A stretch of DNA of 64,000 bases from Candidatus Berkiella aquae (GTDB lineage Bacteria > Pseudomonadota > Gammaproteobacteria > Berkiellales > Berkiellaceae), in contig NZ_LKAJ02000001.1 in NCBI RefSeq assembly GCF_001431295.2, positions 2,480,001 through 2,544,000 on the forward strand, given 5' to 3'. A model generated the notes under the pieces. The model saw nothing but the letters and a program-made list of their open reading frames with translations, ran no database searches and was not told the origin of the DNA. The translations under genes were made by a program, and so were the position numbers. How positions within the stretch are numbered: position 1 is the stretch's first letter; each line of letters begins with the position of its first letter. This document shows positions 62,041-64,000 of this stretch, piece by piece.

Positions 62041-64000
62041 ATGTCTGATGATGATCCTTCAATTGTAGTTACCTATCAAGAAAGAAGTAGACGTTTACTT
62101 GATAATCTGGATAAATTGACAAAAGTAAGAAAGGGTGCTTCTTCGACCACTCCACTTTTAAAAGAAATTCAAAATACAGCACTTTCTGATTGGACAGGTT
62201 ATGATGTTAATTTTCTTGCTGTTACTAATCCACCTACTCTTTCCGACTTAAAAAAATATTATCCTGATAAAGCCCCCATTGTTATTAGAGATAAAAGTCA
62301 AAACCCAGAAATAATGTGGGTTTATTATGTTAATAAATCAGGTGAAGCTGTTTTAATAGAAGATCCTGACTTAGAAAAAGTATATGCTTATAGTGCAAAG
62401 AGTTTTTCAGATACCATAACGTTTGGTCAAAATCTTAATCCTCTTGTTTATTCAATACTTAATCAAAAACAGTATCATTCTCAAGCACAATCGTTAATCG
62501 ATCAACTAAACAGTATTGATTATAAAACTATTGATAATTTATTTTCAAAAATGTTAGACAACAATATTAAACTTCCTCAGGATGTTACTCAACTTCTTCA
62601 TTATTACATGTTAAACAAAATGCCCAAAGGAACTCATTTAAGCTTAAAAACATTAATGTATTTTGCTAGAAATAATATCCATATGGCACGCCGCTCTGAA
62701 CAATATAGACGATTGAAAAGTGCTTTTCAAAGCAATGGCTTTATTGAAGAGAAAATCAATTTCTTGTTGGATCAGAATGTCAATGCTGAAATAAAATCCG
62801 AAATGTGTTGCGCAATACAGGAAGAACAGATTATTCAGATCATCAATGTATTAAACAGCAAAAACACTGGAAACGCATTTGAACCTTCTTTAAAAGGATT
62901 ATTATTAGCCATTATCAGCAGCACTGATGACTGGCAAAATAATTATGACTTTGTGGATGCCATGAAAAGATCTAATCCCGAAGTAGTGAAAAATGCCTTC
63001 TCTGAAATACTTCCTAAGATTACATTGCCTTTTATTGAGCAAGTAAAAACAGGCAAAATTTCTCTTTCCGATATTGAACGAATGTTTATTTTTATTGAAT
63101 GGGATAAAATCAATTTACGAAGTGAACTTGCTTTACAACTGCTCAAATATTTAAATGATGAAACCATGCCAGAAAGTGATAGACAGAAACTCTTTGAAGT
63201 GTTATTGAAAAAAGATATTTTATTATTTTCATCACCTTCTAATGAAAATAAGTTTCACGATGCACTAACACTTTATATAACATATTTAATCAAACATTGG
63301 GAAGATCATAAAGACTTTATTGCTTCATTAAATACTAAAGATTTTGCTTTTCTCAAACACGCATTTGATGCTCCCCAAGTTGCAGCTAACGCCAATTTTA
63401 AAAAATTCATAAATGATATTAAACAGATCCCTGCCGGAAATTTAGCTACTATATTAAATTATATCAAAGAAAATATGGAGCAAGCGCTAATCCATTCTTT
63501 TAGTGCTGATGAAAGTCTTATTAAAGATAATATTGAACATACTATTGCTACCATGTTTGATAGTTTTATCTCTGAAACACCAGGCCTTATTTACTTTGAA
63601 CAAGGGAATGAAACAAGAGAAGAACACGTAGAAAAGTCACCAAGAAATATAAATACTATTTACAACAATCATGGTTATGTTTCATTCAATCCGAAAAATA
63701 CAAAAACCAATACCTTTGAAAAAGGGCGGCCTCTCTTTCTCGATGATGAAAAGACCATTCCGATTGGTTATAACATTCATTTACCCACTCCTCCCATTCA
63801 AAATATTATCGTAAAAGTTTACGGTGGCAATCAAGCGAGTGACGATAAAGATGATACTTGCTATTTCCCCGGCTACTACACAGAGATAGAAAAACATATG
63901 CTTAATGAAGGAACTGCTGTCATTACCTTAAATTTACCCGACATATTAAAACTACAGGAATTTCAAAATCAGATGCCAGAAGATCTTTTCCTTGAAATTC
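62041..64000 (+). CDS. Large ORF of unknown function, 3' end beyond the window (>653 aa)
   Basis: The ATG at 62041 follows AAATGAGGTGGTT, with GAGGTGG as a good ribosome site. The frame is open without interruption to the window end. The N-terminal 450 residues are helical with no recognised domain (MSDDDPSIVVTYQERSRRLL). From about 560 on, the text becomes beta-rich (NIIVKVYGGNQASDDKDD), which may start a hydrolase-like or other catalytic domain. No signal peptide. Size and style resemble effector genes of amoeba-associated bacteria; function is unknown. Confidence 0.75.
   Translation, partial: MSDDDPSIVVTYQERSRRLLDNLDKLTKVRKGASSTTPLLKEIQNTALSDWTGYDVNFLAVTNPPTLSDLKKYYPDKAPIVIRDKSQNPEIMWVYYVNKSGEAVLIEDPDLEKVYAYSAKSFSDTITFGQNLNPLVYSILNQKQYHSQAQSLIDQLNSIDYKTIDNLFSKMLDNNIKLPQDVTQLLHYYMLNKMPKGTHLSLKTLMYFARNNIHMARRSEQYRRLKSAFQSNGFIEEKINFLLDQNVNAEIKSEMCCAIQEEQIIQIINVLNSKNTGNAFEPSLKGLLLAIISSTDDWQNNYDFVDAMKRSNPEVVKNAFSEILPKITLPFIEQVKTGKISLSDIERMFIFIEWDKINLRSELALQLLKYLNDETMPESDRQKLFEVLLKKDILLFSSPSNENKFHDALTLYITYLIKHWEDHKDFIASLNTKDFAFLKHAFDAPQVAANANFKKFINDIKQIPAGNLATILNYIKENMEQALIHSFSADESLIKDNIEHTIATMFDSFISETPGLIYFEQGNETREEHVEKSPRNINTIYNNHGYVSFNPKNTKTNTFEKGRPLFLDDEKTIPIGYNIHLPTPPIQNIIVKVYGGNQASDDKDDTCYFPGYYTEIEKHMLNEGTAVITLNLPDILKLQEFQNQMPEDLFLEI

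Noticed and set aside
1-64000. CRISPR array, rRNA operon, prophage structural genes, intact transposase or integrase
   Set aside because: No regular spacer-repeat arrays, rRNA segments, phage structural genes or full-length recombinase genes were seen; only transposase remnants.

Overview
The window looks like part of the chromosome of an AT-rich, host-associated gammaproteobacterium, most plausibly an amoeba-associated member of the Legionellales/Coxiellaceae (Berkiella-like). I infer this from the uvrB - aspartate aminotransferase - tRNA-Asn arrangement with gammaproteobacterial-looking proteins, the many ankyrin-repeat and other eukaryote-like effector-type proteins, the spectinomycin-kinase-like APH gene, and the many decaying genes. 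No species can be named from sequence alone. The aspartyl-tRNA synthetase is an exception: it looks alphaproteobacterial (rickettsial type).

Layout. 1-1.2 kb: a broken double-glycine-leader (bacteriocin-type) peptide gene with a small membrane-protein partner, a 90-bp tandem repeat, and tRNA-Val. 1.3-3.1 kb: aspS. 3.3-8.6 kb: four tandem paralogous ankyrin/transmembrane genes with a shared basic C-terminal tail, three with their own terminator. 8.8-13.4 kb: a membrane protein of unknown function, then uvrB, aspartate aminotransferase and tRNA-Asn (housekeeping core).

13.4-30 kb: an accessory island. The 3' end of tRNA-Asn recurs, progressively decayed, near 19.5, 28.9 and 29.96 kb, as expected from serial integration at this tRNA. 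The island holds remnants (DUF4917, UvrD-like helicase, ISAs1- and IS630-type transposases), a zeta-toxin-like P-loop protein, a Fic protein with a palindromic upstream site, an FRG-domain protein, a three-gene operon matching Zorya type II anti-phage defence (ZorA/ZorB motor plus HNH nuclease), two DUF2971 genes (one frameshifted) and another ankyrin protein. No intact integrase was seen.

30-44.5 kb: three more double-glycine-leader peptide genes, two of them 78-aa paralogues with two conserved cysteines; two copies of a ~250-bp palindromic MITE-like element directly next to two of these genes; a dispersed family of short palindromes with a GGTATACC core; a 2244-residue protein combining leucine-rich repeats, a transglutaminase-like Cys-His-Asp site and two AAA+ ATPase modules; a TylF-type methyltransferase; a hemerythrin-like protein; a RhlE-type helicase; and an exported arginine-deiminase-superfamily protein.

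44.6-64 kb: sensory and regulatory genes (GAF-PAS, AraC, a split LuxR-like gene, a YheO-like regulator), three APH-fold kinases, a YopT-like cysteine protease candidate effector, an exported esterase, a DUF3300-DUF2950-kinase operon, an aminotransferase plus ornithine-cyclodeaminase operon, a methyltransferase-TPR protein, and a large open reading frame that runs off the window. Frameshifts, in-frame stops and transposase stubs across the window indicate continuing gene decay typical of a host-restricted lifestyle.
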